Shown here piece by piece: positions 31,831 to 42,900 of a DNA stretch of 64,000 nt. The stretch lies in the NCBI GenBank assembly GCA_965153455.1, contig OZ234499.1, positions 8,738,271 to 8,802,270 of the forward strand. The letters run 5' to 3'. The position numbers and the translations under genes were made by a program. This stretch comes from Sphagnum compactum (taxonomy: Eukaryota; Bryophyta; Sphagnopsida; Sphagnales). Within the stretch, counting starts at the first letter, position 1. Every line of letters starts with the position of its first letter. A model generated the notes under the pieces. It ran no database searches. It saw only the letters and a list, made by a program, of their open reading frames with translations, and was not told the origin of the DNA.

Positions 31831-32934
31831 ATGGCACCCAAGAAGAACCGGAAGCTAGCCCCAGAGTCTAGGTCCGAGGAGCCCGTCGATGACCTAGTAG
31901 CCCCGCCGGAATCAATTGGGGAGGAACCAAACTTCCGGGAGGACCAAGATGAGCCCGAGGTTGAACCCGAGAGTGAGGAGGAACAACGGAGCTCGGTCCT
32001 ATTCACCCCGGAGCAACTTGAAGTCCTCCTCAAGATGAATAGGCCCGACTTTGGTGAATTGGTGGCGGCCCTCAAAACGGGGGCCTCCAAAGGCGAAAGG
32101 TTTCAACCGGCCAAGCCCGGGAATTTCGATGGTGCCCGAGACCGTAAGGTGGTGGATGCTTGGCTTGCGGAAATGGATGATTATATCCATGCCACCAAGG
32201 TTGGACGGAATTCCGCCGTGGAGCTTGCCCAATCCTACTTGAAAGGCTATGCCGCCACATGGTGGCGGACGGTGAGACAAGAGGAGGGTAAGAACCATGG
32301 CTATACGTGGGAGTTTTTCAAGGATCGCATTGAAGCGGAGTTCATTCCGAGAAACTCCGACTACATTTCTAGGTGCAAACTCCGCGACCTTGTGAATGCC
32401 ACAAATGAAAATTTGAGGCAATATGTGAGGGCCTATTCCGAACTCATGTTGGAGATCCGGCACATGCACGAGTTGGATCGTGTGTGCCAATTCGTGATGG
32501 GACTTCCGACTTGGGCCAAGCGAAAGCTTGAGGAGAGTTGGCCCGCCTCATTATCCGAGGCCATCACGAAAGTGGAGAACTTCTCGGATGTGGGGCGGAG
32601 CGACAAATCCGGGTTCAAGAAGGACAACAAGTTCCTTCACAAAAAGCCAAGGCATGAGGGGGAATGGAACCGGGGGCAAGGTAGCCCAACCAAGGATAAG
32701 CCAAAACAATTCCAAGGCTCGGGGTTCAAGCCAAAAGGTAGCTTTGTGAAAAAAGGGGCTCCTTTCAAAGGGAGCCAAACTAAGGGAGACTTTGGAGCAA
32801 AGCCCAAGGGTGCATGTTTCAATTGCAACGAGGTGGGGCATTACTCCAAAGATTGTCCCAAATCCAAAACGGGGGTTGGGAGCTCTAAGGTACTTGCTCT
32901 CAATGCCACTTTAGCCCAACCGGAATGCAATTGA
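31831..32934 (+). CDS. Gypsy gag (F)
   Basis: The chosen start is ATG 31831 (MAPKKNRKLAPESRSEE), shortly after the primer site; codons further upstream in frame belong to LTR and primer site. 367 codons. An acidic N-terminal part (residues 20-75) is followed by a capsid domain with FDGARDRKVVDAWLAEMDDY and YAATWWRTVRQE, a basic linker, and a zinc knuckle CFNCNEVGHYSKDC (near 329-342). The frame ends at TGA 32932-32934. Pol continues in the same frame right behind it, so the TGA is either a nonsense change in a former gag-pol ORF or a read-through stop. Confidence 0.92.
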   Translation: MAPKKNRKLAPESRSEEPVDDLVAPPESIGEEPNFREDQDEPEVEPESEEEQRSSVLFTPEQLEVLLKMNRPDFGELVAALKTGASKGERFQPAKPGNFDGARDRKVVDAWLAEMDDYIHATKVGRNSAVELAQSYLKGYAATWWRTVRQEEGKNHGYTWEFFKDRIEAEFIPRNSDYISRCKLRDLVNATNENLRQYVRAYSELMLEIRHMHELDRVCQFVMGLPTWAKRKLEESWPASLSEAITKVENFSDVGRSDKSGFKKDNKFLHKKPRHEGEWNRGQGSPTKDKPKQFQGSGFKPKGSFVKKGAPFKGSQTKGDFGAKPKGACFNCNEVGHYSKDCPKSKTGVGSSKVLALNATLAQPECN

Positions 32935-34562
32935 CTTATATTCTTGAAAGGGAAGATTGCTAAACGAGAAATCTTATGTCTTTTGGACACAGGGGCCTCC
33001 CACAATTTCATAACTCGGGAGAGCGCCGAAAGGATGGAGCTCCACTTGGAGGAGCTCAAGGCACCCATTGAGGTGCATTTCGCGGATGGGGTTCCCCATC
33101 CAACTACACTACAAGCAAAGGGAGTGCCTCTCCAATTGGGAAATTGGAGAGGAAAGGTGGACTTGTTGGTTTCCACCTTGGGTGGAATGGATTGCGTTCT
33201 CGGAATGGAGTTCATCACCCAAAACAATGTGCTCATAGAAGGGCACAATAGGTTGGTTAGAATCCCATCTAAAAGTGGGATTGTGCGAGTTAAGGCACAT
33301 GAGTTGCCTTGTGTGGGTGGTTCGACCATCCACTTCATGTTAGGAAAAGCTTGGGAAAGAGAATGCGTGGGGGGTTTCGGCATGATGTGTGTCATGCGGG
33401 TGTTGGACGAATATGAGCCCGAGGGAGCCACCAAGTTGGTGACTTCCGCCAAGTGCATAAAGCAAGTCTTACAAGAGTTCCCGGATGTGATGCCCGAAGA
33501 GTTGCCCGAAGACTTGCCCCCGAGAAGACGAGTTGATCATGCGATTGAAGTGATACCGGGAGTGGAACCGCCCGCCAAGGCCCCATATAGAATGAACCAC
33601 GAGGAGTTGAAGGAACTCAAGGTTCAACTTGAGGAACTCCTCGCGAAAGGTTACATCAAACCAAGCAAGTCACCATATGGGGCACCCGTCCTTTTTGTTC
33701 ACAAGAAGGATGGGACTTTGAGGATGTGTGTGGATTATAGAGCACTCAATAAGGCAACGGTGAAAAACCGTTATCCTTTACCTCGCATCGATGATCTATT
33801 TGATCGTCTCTCGGGAGCCAAGGTTTTTAGTAGAATTGATCTACGTTCGGGATATTACCAAATAAGGATCACGGAAGGGGACGAAGAAAAGACCGCTTGT
33901 CACACAAGGTATGGGTCATACGAGTTCTTGGTGATGCCCTTTGGGCTCACCAATGCACCCGCAACATTTTGCACCCTCATGAATGACATTTTCCGCGAAT
34001 GGCTTGATGATTTTGTGGTCGTCTACATAGACGACATTTTGATTTATAGTAGCTCCATGGAGGAGCATGCGGAGCACCTTCGCAAGGTGTTCCAAAGGCT
34101 AAGGGAAAACAAGTTGTATGCCAAGCTTGAGAAGTGCGAATTTGGGGTGACGGAAGTGGATTTCCTTGGGCATAGGATAACTCAAGATGGTTTGATGATG
34201 GATGATCACAAGGTCAAGGCGATTTTGGATTGGGAGCCGCCTAACTCGGTTCTCGCCTTGAGATCCTTTTTAGGATTGGCCTCCTATTATCGCAAGTTCA
34301 TAAAGAACTTTGCAAAAATATCGGCCCCTTTGACAAACCTCTTGAAGAAGTCCGCTGTCACTTATAATTGGGATGAAGCATGCGACGAAGCCTTTGGAAC
34401 GTTGAAGGGCATTTTGGTAAAGGCGCCGATGTTGAAGTTGCCCGACTTTGACAAGGAGTTTGAAATTCATTCCGACGCCTCCGACTTTGCAATTGGGGGT
34501 GTCATAGTGCAAGATGGAAAACCGGTGGCCTTTGAAAGCAAGAAGTTGAGTGAGACGGAGCG
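32935..34562 (+). pseudogene. Gypsy pol, 5' part: protease, RT, start of RNase H (F)
   Basis: In the same frame as gag. The protease shows [10 protein letters not shown] (near 32,985). RT has [34 protein letters not shown] and the active site YIDD (34024-34035). RNase H starts with [13 protein letters not shown] (near 34,465). The frame is open up to the insertion of D at 34562/34563, after LSETE. Coding resumes at 44891 in the same phase. Translated as it stands it would end a few codons into D's LTR at 34587. Confidence 0.92.
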
Positions 34563-35052
34563 TGTTAGAAATACTATTCGTTTCTAATTCCCAATGTTGA
34601 TGAATGTGTTAAACATTCATCAAAAGGATGAATAGTATACACATCCTTGTAGTTGTTAGGTTAAGGTTTAGAAATGGAGACTACTTAGGGTTTGGCGGCG
34701 GCTAGGGTTAGGGTTAGGCGGCGGCTAGGTTTAGGGTTTGGTGGCGGCTAGGGTTAGGCGACGGCTAGGGTTAGGAATTGGTGGAGGCTAGGTTAGGGCT
34801 AAGTGCCGGCTACTTTAGGGTTAGGAGATATTATATAATGGAGTGGTTTTGAGTTGTCTTTCATTCCTTCCTTTCATGGTTGTTGAGTGCACATAGAACC
34901 TTCAAGCTTTGTTAGTTGTTGCAAGCCATAGTTTTATGATTGTAGCATTTGAAGCATACAACCTTTGTAATCTTCTTTTAGTTAATACAATTGTTCCATT
35001 TCATGAACCTTGAGTGTTGCATTTCTTGCTTGTATTCAAGTTGTTTCCAATA
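34563..35052 (+). repeat. TB-family LTR, 5' LTR of element D
   Basis: 490 bp, TGTTAGAAATAC to TTTCCAATA. Left flank GAGCG is repeated at 44886-44890 after the 3' LTR. Differs from the 3' LTR at only a few positions by eye (for example GGAATTGGTGGAGG versus GGTTTGGTGGCGG). TATA region ATATTATATAATGG near 34,827. Confidence 0.95.
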
Positions 35053-35065
35053 GGTTATGGGCCCA
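35053..35065 (+). other. Primer binding site, half-tRNA-iMet type (D)
   Basis: GGTTATGGGCCCA directly after the LTR. Confidence 0.85.
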
Positions 35066-35724
35066 CAACCAAGCAAAAGAAAGGACATTGTGTTAGAACA
35101 AGAAGTAGTGAAAGGTTTGAGCTTGTATTGCATATGAAAAAGGAGAGAATCCTTTTGAGACAAGGTTCTTAGTTTGCAAAGGGAGAGAGAGTTCATTTCC
35201 AAGTGGTGGCATACAAGGAGCTTGCAACTTTTCCAAGTGAGTGGGAGGTGTGGAAGAGACTTCTTCAAAGTGTTGTAAGTTCTTAAGTGTGGAAGAGTGT
35301 TCTTCAAGTCTTTAAGTTTCAAGTTTGAAGTTCAAAAGTGTGAAAGAGAGTTCTTCAAGTTTTTGAGGTTTCCAACATTGAAGTTTGAGGTGTAAGAGAA
35401 GTTTTTCAAGTTTCTTGTAAAGGTTTTTAGGAAACTTGTTTCGTTTAAGTTTTTTGAAAGTGTTTGCTTGTACAACATAGAAAGGGAGAATCCTATTGAG
35501 GGAAGGCTTTTAGTTTGCAAGGTTGCAAAGAGAATAGTCTTACAAGTGAGTGAGAGGTGTGGAAGAGATTTCTTCAAGGTGTTGTAAGTTTTTCAAGTGC
35601 GAAAAACTTGTTTTTGAAAGTATCAAGGTTTTCCAAGTGAAAGTGTTTGGAAAATAGTTCTTTTAGTTGTTGAAAACTCCAACTTTCAAGTTTGAGAGTG
35701 TTTGTTGTAGCATTTGTGTTCAAA

Positions 35725-38700
35725 ATGTCTTCTTTTCAAATGGAGTCCTTGAAAGTCATGGAGAAGTTTGATGGTGGCAACTTTCACCTTTGGAAGTTCA
35801 AAATGCGCATGATGCTTTCCAAACATGGGCTTTGGAAATTTGTTGATGGGAGTGCCACCTTGCCAAGTGAAGAAGTTGCAAGGGTCGATTACAACGAAAA
35901 AGAGACCAAGGCTTTTGCATTGCTTTGCGAACATCTCACGGATGCCCAACTTGCACACATTCAATATTGTGACAATGTGAGAAGTGCGTGGGAGGCTCTT
36001 TGTGGTGTGCATGAAGCTAAGACCATTGGCAACAAGTTGTTCCTTCGAAGGAGATTCTTCACCATCAAAATGCAAGAAGGAGATGACATGCTTGTGCACA
36101 TCAACACGGTGAAAGCCCTTGCGAACCGACTACGTTCCATCGAGGTGAACATTATGGATGAAGATGTTTACATGGTACTCCTCATGAGCCTTCCTCCATC
36201 CTTTGATAACTTAGTCACAAGCTTGGAGTCCATGTCCACGAAAGATGTAGACCTTCAATTCGTTGTAGCAAGGTTGCTTCACGAAGTGTCCAAAAGAAAA
36301 GAATGTGAGAATTCCGAGACTACCGCATTAGTGAACAAACTCACAAGCCAAATGAGAAGCTTTGCTTTTATTGTAAGAAACCCGGACATTTTGTGAGAAA
36401 TTGTTTGAAGAAGAAAAATGATGAAAAAGAAAAAGTTAATCAAGCTTGTGAAGATCACGAACAAATGTTTGTTGCGGCATTGAGTGCCAATGATCATACC
36501 ACGTATGATTGGATTGTCCATTCGGGTGCAACGCAACACATGACATTCAAACAAGAATGGTTTACCACGTACGAGCGCATTTCCCCAAGGAGGGTGTTCA
36601 TGGGCGACGACACCGTTTTGGAGGCCATTGGCAAGGGGAGCATCAAAGCCACATTGCAAGTGGGAGGCCAATTGACACACACAACCATCACCCAAGTTCT
36701 TCATGTTCCAAAAATGAAGAATAATCTCATTTCGGTGAGCAAACTCATTTCGGAAGGTTTCAAAGTGGAGTTTGACAAGGATGGTTGCAAGGTCAACGAT
36801 GCTCGAGGAGTTGTTGTGGCACAAGCACGAAGGGACAAGAACTTGTACCTTCTTAATGTGAAGGTGCGTAAGGACATGGCACACATTGCAAATTCTTTGG
36901 AGGAAAGTGCGATGCATTGGCATGAAAGACTTGGCCATCTCAACATGGCAAGCCTTAAGGAGTTAGATGCCATGGTGGATGGCATGAATTTGAAAGAAGT
37001 GCCGTTGCATCACATTTGTGAAGGATGCGTCAAAGGCAAACATCAAAGAACATCATTTCCCAAGGAGGGAGCAACGAGGGCTTCACAACTTTTGGAGATT
37101 GTGCACACCGATGTGTGCGGGCCAATGAAGACTACATCGCATGGTGGAGCGCGATACTTTCTCACCTTCATTGACGATTTCTCAAGGAAAACTCATGTCT
37201 ATCTTTTGAAGGCCAAAGGAGAAGCGTTTGAAAAGTTCAAACAATACAAGGCCTTGGTGGCGAACGAAATTGGTCACAAAATCAAAGTGCTACGTTCCGA
37301 CAACGGAGGAGAATTTGTGTCTAAGAAATTTGACGCATTTCTTGCGGAATGTGGAATTCAACGACAAACAAGTGCGCCCTATTCCCCACAACAAAACGGT
37401 GTTGCGGAACGTGCCAATAGAACCATCATGGAATGTGCAAGAAGCATGATTCTTGCACAAGGGTTGGAACTTGAATTTTGGGGCGAAGCGGTGAACACGG
37501 CGGTGTACATCAAAAATCGATGTCCAACCAAGGCTCTTGATTCCAAGACCCCTCAAGAAGCGTGGAGTGGTAGGAAACCCGATGTGTCCCATTTGAGAGT
37601 TTTTGGTTGTAAAGCCTTTGCACATGTCCCCGATGAGAAGAGGACCAAATTAGACTCCAAGTCCATGCCTTGTGTGTTTTTAGGATATTACGAAGGCACC
37701 AAAGCGTATCGCTTGATGTGTGTGAAAACCAAGAGAATCATCAAAAGTAGAGATGTTGTGTTCATTGAAGGGTCAAAGGAAATAGGTGGTGTACCTCATC
37801 TTGAGAAAGAAGAAAATGTAGTTGTGCATGAAGAAGTTGAGGGAGAAGAACCATTGGCCTTTAGTCAAGATAGACCTTTGAGTGAAACAAGAATGGAAGG
37901 TGTGCAAAGTGAATCCACACCAAGTTCTTCATCGGAAGAGGAATTTGTTGTTTCCAATGACAACCCATCTTGTGAACCTTCACAAGATATTGCGAGGGAA
38001 AGACCTCAAAGGCAACGAAGGGAATGGCCTCGGGATTGGTGGATTGCTACCAAAGAGGTGGAGCGCGCCAATGTTGCATTTTTTGAGGAGCCCCAAAATA
38101 TTGAAGAAGCATTGACATGTGAAAATTCCAAGGAGTGGGAGTGTGCGATGCGAGAAGAATATGATTCCCTCAAGACAAACAACACATGGACTTTGGTACC
38201 ACTTCCCGCCGGTAGGAAACGCGTTTCTTGCAAATGGGTGTTCAAAATCAAACAAGGCGCAAATGGGGAAGTGGAACGCTACAAGGCTAGATTAGTAGCA
38301 AGAGGTTTTACCCAAACCTACGGAGTGGATTACAACGAAACTTTTGCGTCGGTCGCAAAATTTGCATCTATTCGTTGTATTCTTGCATTGGCGGCCTTGG
38401 AAGACATGGAGATCCATCAAATGGACGTGAAAACCGCATTTCTCAATGGCGAGCTTGAAGAGGAGATTTACATGGAGCAACCTCAAGGGTTCGTGCACCA
38501 AGGAGGTGAACATCTCGTGTGTAAGCTTCACAAGTCCTTGTATGGTTTGAAACAATCTCCAAGGGCATGGAATCAAAAGTTAGATGCGTTTCTCAAAAGC
38601 ATTGAATTTATCAAGAGTGAGGCGGATCCTAGTGTGTACGTTGCACAAGTGGGAGATGTGAAGTTTTTCATTGTGGTCTATGTGGACGACCTCATTTTGG

Positions 38701-38977
38701 TGTGCAACGATCAAAACAAACTTTTGCAAATCAAAGAGGAATTGAGTCAAAAGTTTGAAATGAAGGACCTCGGGGAGTTGCATTTCTTTTGGGGATGGAA
38801 GTGGAAAGGAGTCGTGATGAAAGACTCCTACGCATCAACCAAATCAAATACCTCAAGGAAATATTGAAGCGGTTTCGAATGGAGGAATGTAAACCCATTG
38901 GAGTTCCATTGGATCCCAAGGTGAAGTTACAAAGGAATGTGAATGGAAATGATGAATCAAAGGGATTTCCATATCAA
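35725..38977 (+). pseudogene. Copia gag-pol, two frameshifts, 3' end lost (D)
   Basis: ATG 35725 opens gag. One A is missing from an A-run near 36,340 (GAACAAACTC versus GAACAAAACTC), shifting the frame just before the zinc knuckle. Reading resumes in the frame ending at 38867, with protease (WIVHSGATQHM, catalytic D changed to H), integrase and RT with YVDD. One T is missing from a T-run near 38,790 (TTCTTTTGGGG versus TTCTTTTTGGGG), shifting again. Homology ends at KGFPYQ (38977), where the truncated 5' LTR of E begins. RNase H is missing. Both shifts are single-base losses in short homopolymers. Confidence 0.92.
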
Positions 38978-39364
38978 AAGGATGAATAGTATTGACATCC
39001 TTATAGTAGTTAGGTTAGGTTGAATAGTGGTGGCTAGGGTTAAGATTTGGTGGCGGCTAGGGTTAGGCGACGGCTAGGGTTAGGGTTTGGTGGCGGCTAG
39101 GGTTAGGGTTAAGTGGCGGCTACTTTAGGGTTAGGAGATAGTATATATTGGAGTGGTTTTGAGTGGTCTTTCATTCCTTCCTTTCATGGTTTTTGAGTGC
39201 ACATAGAACCTTCACGCTTTGTTAGTTGTTGCAAGCCATAGTTTTGTGATTGCATCATTTGAAAGCATACAACTTTTGTATTGTTCTTGTTAGTTAATAC
39301 AATTGTTCCATTTCATGAAGCTTGAGTGTTCCATTTCTTGCTTGTTTACAAGTTGTTTCCAATA
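38978..39364 (+). repeat. Truncated 5' LTR of element E
   Basis: Lacks about the first 100 bp of the LTR; starts within ATCAAAAGGATGAATAG. It keeps the telomere-like array, a TATA box (TAGTATATATTGG near 39,139), R and U5, and ends CCAATA. Variants GTATTGACATCCTTATAG and TGAATAGTGGTGGC match E's 3' LTR. Confidence 0.9.
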
Positions 39365-39377
39365 GGTTATGGGCCCA
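39365..39377 (+). other. Primer binding site, half-tRNA-iMet type (E)
   Basis: GGTTATGGGCCCA immediately after the truncated 5' LTR. Confidence 0.85.
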
Positions 39378-39962
39378 CACCAAGCAAGAGAAAAAACATT
39401 GTGTTAGAACAAGGAATAGTGAAAGGTTTTGAGTTTCTATTGCATAGAAAAAGGGAGAGAATTTTTTTGAGAGACGGATTTTTTGTTTCCAAAGTAAGTG
39501 GGAGTTCAGTTCCAAGTGGTGGCATAGAAGGAGCTTACAACTTTTTCAAGTGAGTGAGAGGCGTGGAAGAGACTTCTTCAAGGTGTTGTAAGTTCTCGAG
39601 CGTGGAAGAGTGTTCTTCAAGTTTTTTAAGTTTCAACTTTCAAGTTCAAAGTGTGTGAAAGAGAGTTCTTCAAAGTGTCCTAGGAGTGTGGAAGAGAGTT
39701 CTTCGAGTTGTTGGAAGTTTCAACCTTAAGGTTTGAGAAAGTGTGGAAGAGAGTTCTTCGTGTTGTTGAAGAATTTCAACATTCAAGTGTTTAAGGGTTT
39801 CTTGTAAAGGTTTTGCTTTATGACATGTAGCAATTGAGTGAGAGAGATTTCAAGTGAGGTATTCAAACATTAGCAAGTTTTTCATCTTGAAATTTTTCCA
39901 CTTCCCATTCCTTTGAATAGAAAAAACATAGAGTGTTTGTTTTAGCGTTTGTGAAACCCCAA
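39378..39962 (+). promoter_or_regulatory. 5' untranslated leader of E
   Basis: About 585 bp with several imperfect copies of GTGTGGAAGAGAGTTCTTC followed by GTTGTTGAA-like segments (39590-39790), a shorter form of the repeat array in the leaders of G and M. No gag-like coding potential before ATG 39963. Confidence 0.65.
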
Positions 39963-42900
39963 ATGTCATCCTTCCAAATGGAGTCTTTGAAAGTCATGGA
40001 GAAGTTTGATGATGGCAACTTTCACCTTTGGAAGTTCAAAATGCGCATGATGCTTTCCAAACATGGGCTTTGGAAATTTGTTGATGGGAGTGCCACCTTG
40101 CCAAGTGAAGAAGTTGGAACCTCCGATTACAATGAGAAAGAAATGAAGGCTTTTGCATTGCTTTGTGAACATCTCACGGATGCCCAACTTGCACACATTC
40201 AATATTGTGACAATGTGAGTAGTGCATGGGAGGCTCTTTGCGGTGTGCATGAAGCCAAGACAATCGGCAACAAATTGTTCCTTCGAAGGAGATTCTTCAC
40301 CATCAAAATGCAAGAAGGGGATGACATGCTTGTGCACATCAACACGGTGAAAGCCCTTGCGGACCAACTACGTTCCATCGAGGTGAACATTACGGATGAA
40401 GATGTTTACATGGTACTTCTCATGAGCCTTCCTCCTTCCTTTGATAACTTAGTCACAAGTTTGGAATCCATGTCCACCAAAGATGTAGACCTTCAATTCA
40501 TTGTCGCAAGGTTGCTTCACGAAGTGTCCAAAAGAAAAGAATGTGAGAGTTCCGAGACTACCGCATTAGTGAACAAAACCCACAAGTCAAACGAGAAGCT
40601 TTGTTTCTATTGTAAGAAACCCGGACATTTTGTGAGAAATTGTTTGAAGAAGAAAAATGATGAAAAAGAAAAGGCCAATCAAGCTTGTGAAGATCATGAG
40701 CAAATGTTTGTTGCCGCATTGAGTGCCAATGATCATACCACGTATGATTGGATTGTGGATTCGGGTGCAACGCAACACATGACATTCGAACAAGAATGGT
40801 TTACCACGTACGAGCACATTTCCCCAAGGAAGGTGTTCATGGGCGATGACACCGTTTTGGAGGCCGTCGGCAAGGGGAGCATCAAAGCCACAATGCAAGT
40901 GGGAGGCAAATTGTCCCGCGCAACCATGACCCAAGTTCTTCATGTTCCAAAAATGAAGAATAGTCTCATTTCCGTGAGTAAGCTCATTTCCGAAGGTTTC
41001 AAAGTTGAGTTTGAGAAGGATGGTTGTAAGGTGAATGATGCTCGAGGAGTTGTTGTGGCGGAAGCACGAAGGGACAAGAACTTGTACCTTCTAAATGTCA
41101 AGGTGCACAAGGACATGGCGCACATCGCAAATTCTTCGGAGGAAAGTGCGATGCATTGGCATGAAAGACTTGGCCATCTCAACATGGCAAGCCTCAAGGA
41201 GTTGGATGCCATGGTGGATGGCATGAATTTGAAGGAAGTGCCCTTGCATCACATTTGTGAAGGATGCATCAAAGGCAAACATCAAAGAACATCATTTCCC
41301 AAGGATGGAGCAACAAGGGCCTCACAACTTTTGGAGATTGTGCACACCGATGTGTGCGGGCCAATGAGGACTACATCGCATGGTGGAGCGCGATACTTTC
41401 TCACTTTCATTGATGATTTGTCAAGGAGAACTCATGTCTATTTTTTGAAGGGCAAAGGAGAAGTGTTTGAGAAATTCAAACAATACAAGGCGTTGGTGGA
41501 GAACGAAATTGGTCACAAAATCAAAGTGCTACGATCGGACAACGGAGGAGAATTTGTGTCCAAGAAGTTTGACACATTTCTTGCGGAATGTGGAATTCAA
41601 CGACAAACAAGTGCGCCCTATTCCCCACAACAAAATGGTGTTGCGGAACGTGCCAATAGAACCATCATGGAATGTGCGAGAAGCATGATTCTTGCACAAG
41701 GGTTAGGACTTGAATTTTGGGGCGAAGCGGTGAACACGGCGGTGTACATCAAAAATCGATGTCCAACCAAGGCTCTTGATTCCAAGACCCCTCAAGAAGC
41801 ATGGAGTGGTAGGAAACCCGATGTGTCTCATTTGAGAGTCTTTGGTTGTAAAGCCTTTGCACATGTTCCCGACGAGAAGAGGACCAAATTAGAGTCCAAG
41901 TCCATCCCTTGTGTGATTTTAGGATATCATGAAGGCACAAAAGCAGATCGCTTGATGTGTGTAGAAACCAAGAAAATCCTGAAAAGTAGAGATGTTGTGT
42001 TCGTTGAAAGGTCAAAAGAAGTAAGCGGTGTGCTCCATCCCAAGAAAGTAGAAAATGTTGTTGTAGAAGTTGAAGGAGAAGAACCCTTGAGCTTTAGTGA
42101 GGATACACCGTTGAATGAAGAAACAAGGGAAGGTGTGCAAAGTGAGTCCACACCAAGTTCTTCATCAGAAGAAGAATTTGTTGTTTCGAATGACGATCCA
42201 TCTCATGAGCCTTCACAACGTGTCTCAAGGGAAAGACCTCAGAGGCAACGAAGAGAATGGCCTCGAGATTGGTGGATTGCTACCAAGGAGGTGGAGCGTG
42301 CCACCATTGCATTTTTGGAGGAACCCCAAAATATTGAAGAAGCATTGACATGTGAAAGTTCCAAGGAGTGGGAGTGCGCCATGCAAGAAGAATATGATTC
42401 TCTCATGGCAAACAACACATGGACTTTGGTACCACTTCCCGTTGGAAGAAAACCCGTTTCTTGCAAATGGGTGTTCAAAATCAAACAAGGTGCCAACGGG
42501 GAGGTGGAACGCTACAAGGCCAGATTAGTGGCAAGAGGTTTTACCCAAACGTACGGAATAGATTACAACGAAACTTTTGCGCCCGTCGCAAAGTTTACAT
42601 CTATTCGTTGTATTCTTGCATTGGCGGCATTGGAAGACATGGAGATCCATCAAATGGACGTGAAAACCGCATTTTTGAACGGCGAGCTTGAAGAGGAGAT
42701 TTACATGGAGCAACCTCAAGGGTTTGTGCACCAAGGAGGTGAACATCTTGTGTGTAAGCTTCACAAGTCCTTGTATGGTTTGAAACAATCTCCGAGGGCA
42801 TGGAATCAAAAATTAGATGCCTTTCTCAAAAGCATCGAATTTATGAAGAGTGATGCCGATCCTAGTGTGTATGTTCCACAAGTGGGAGATGTCAAGTTTT

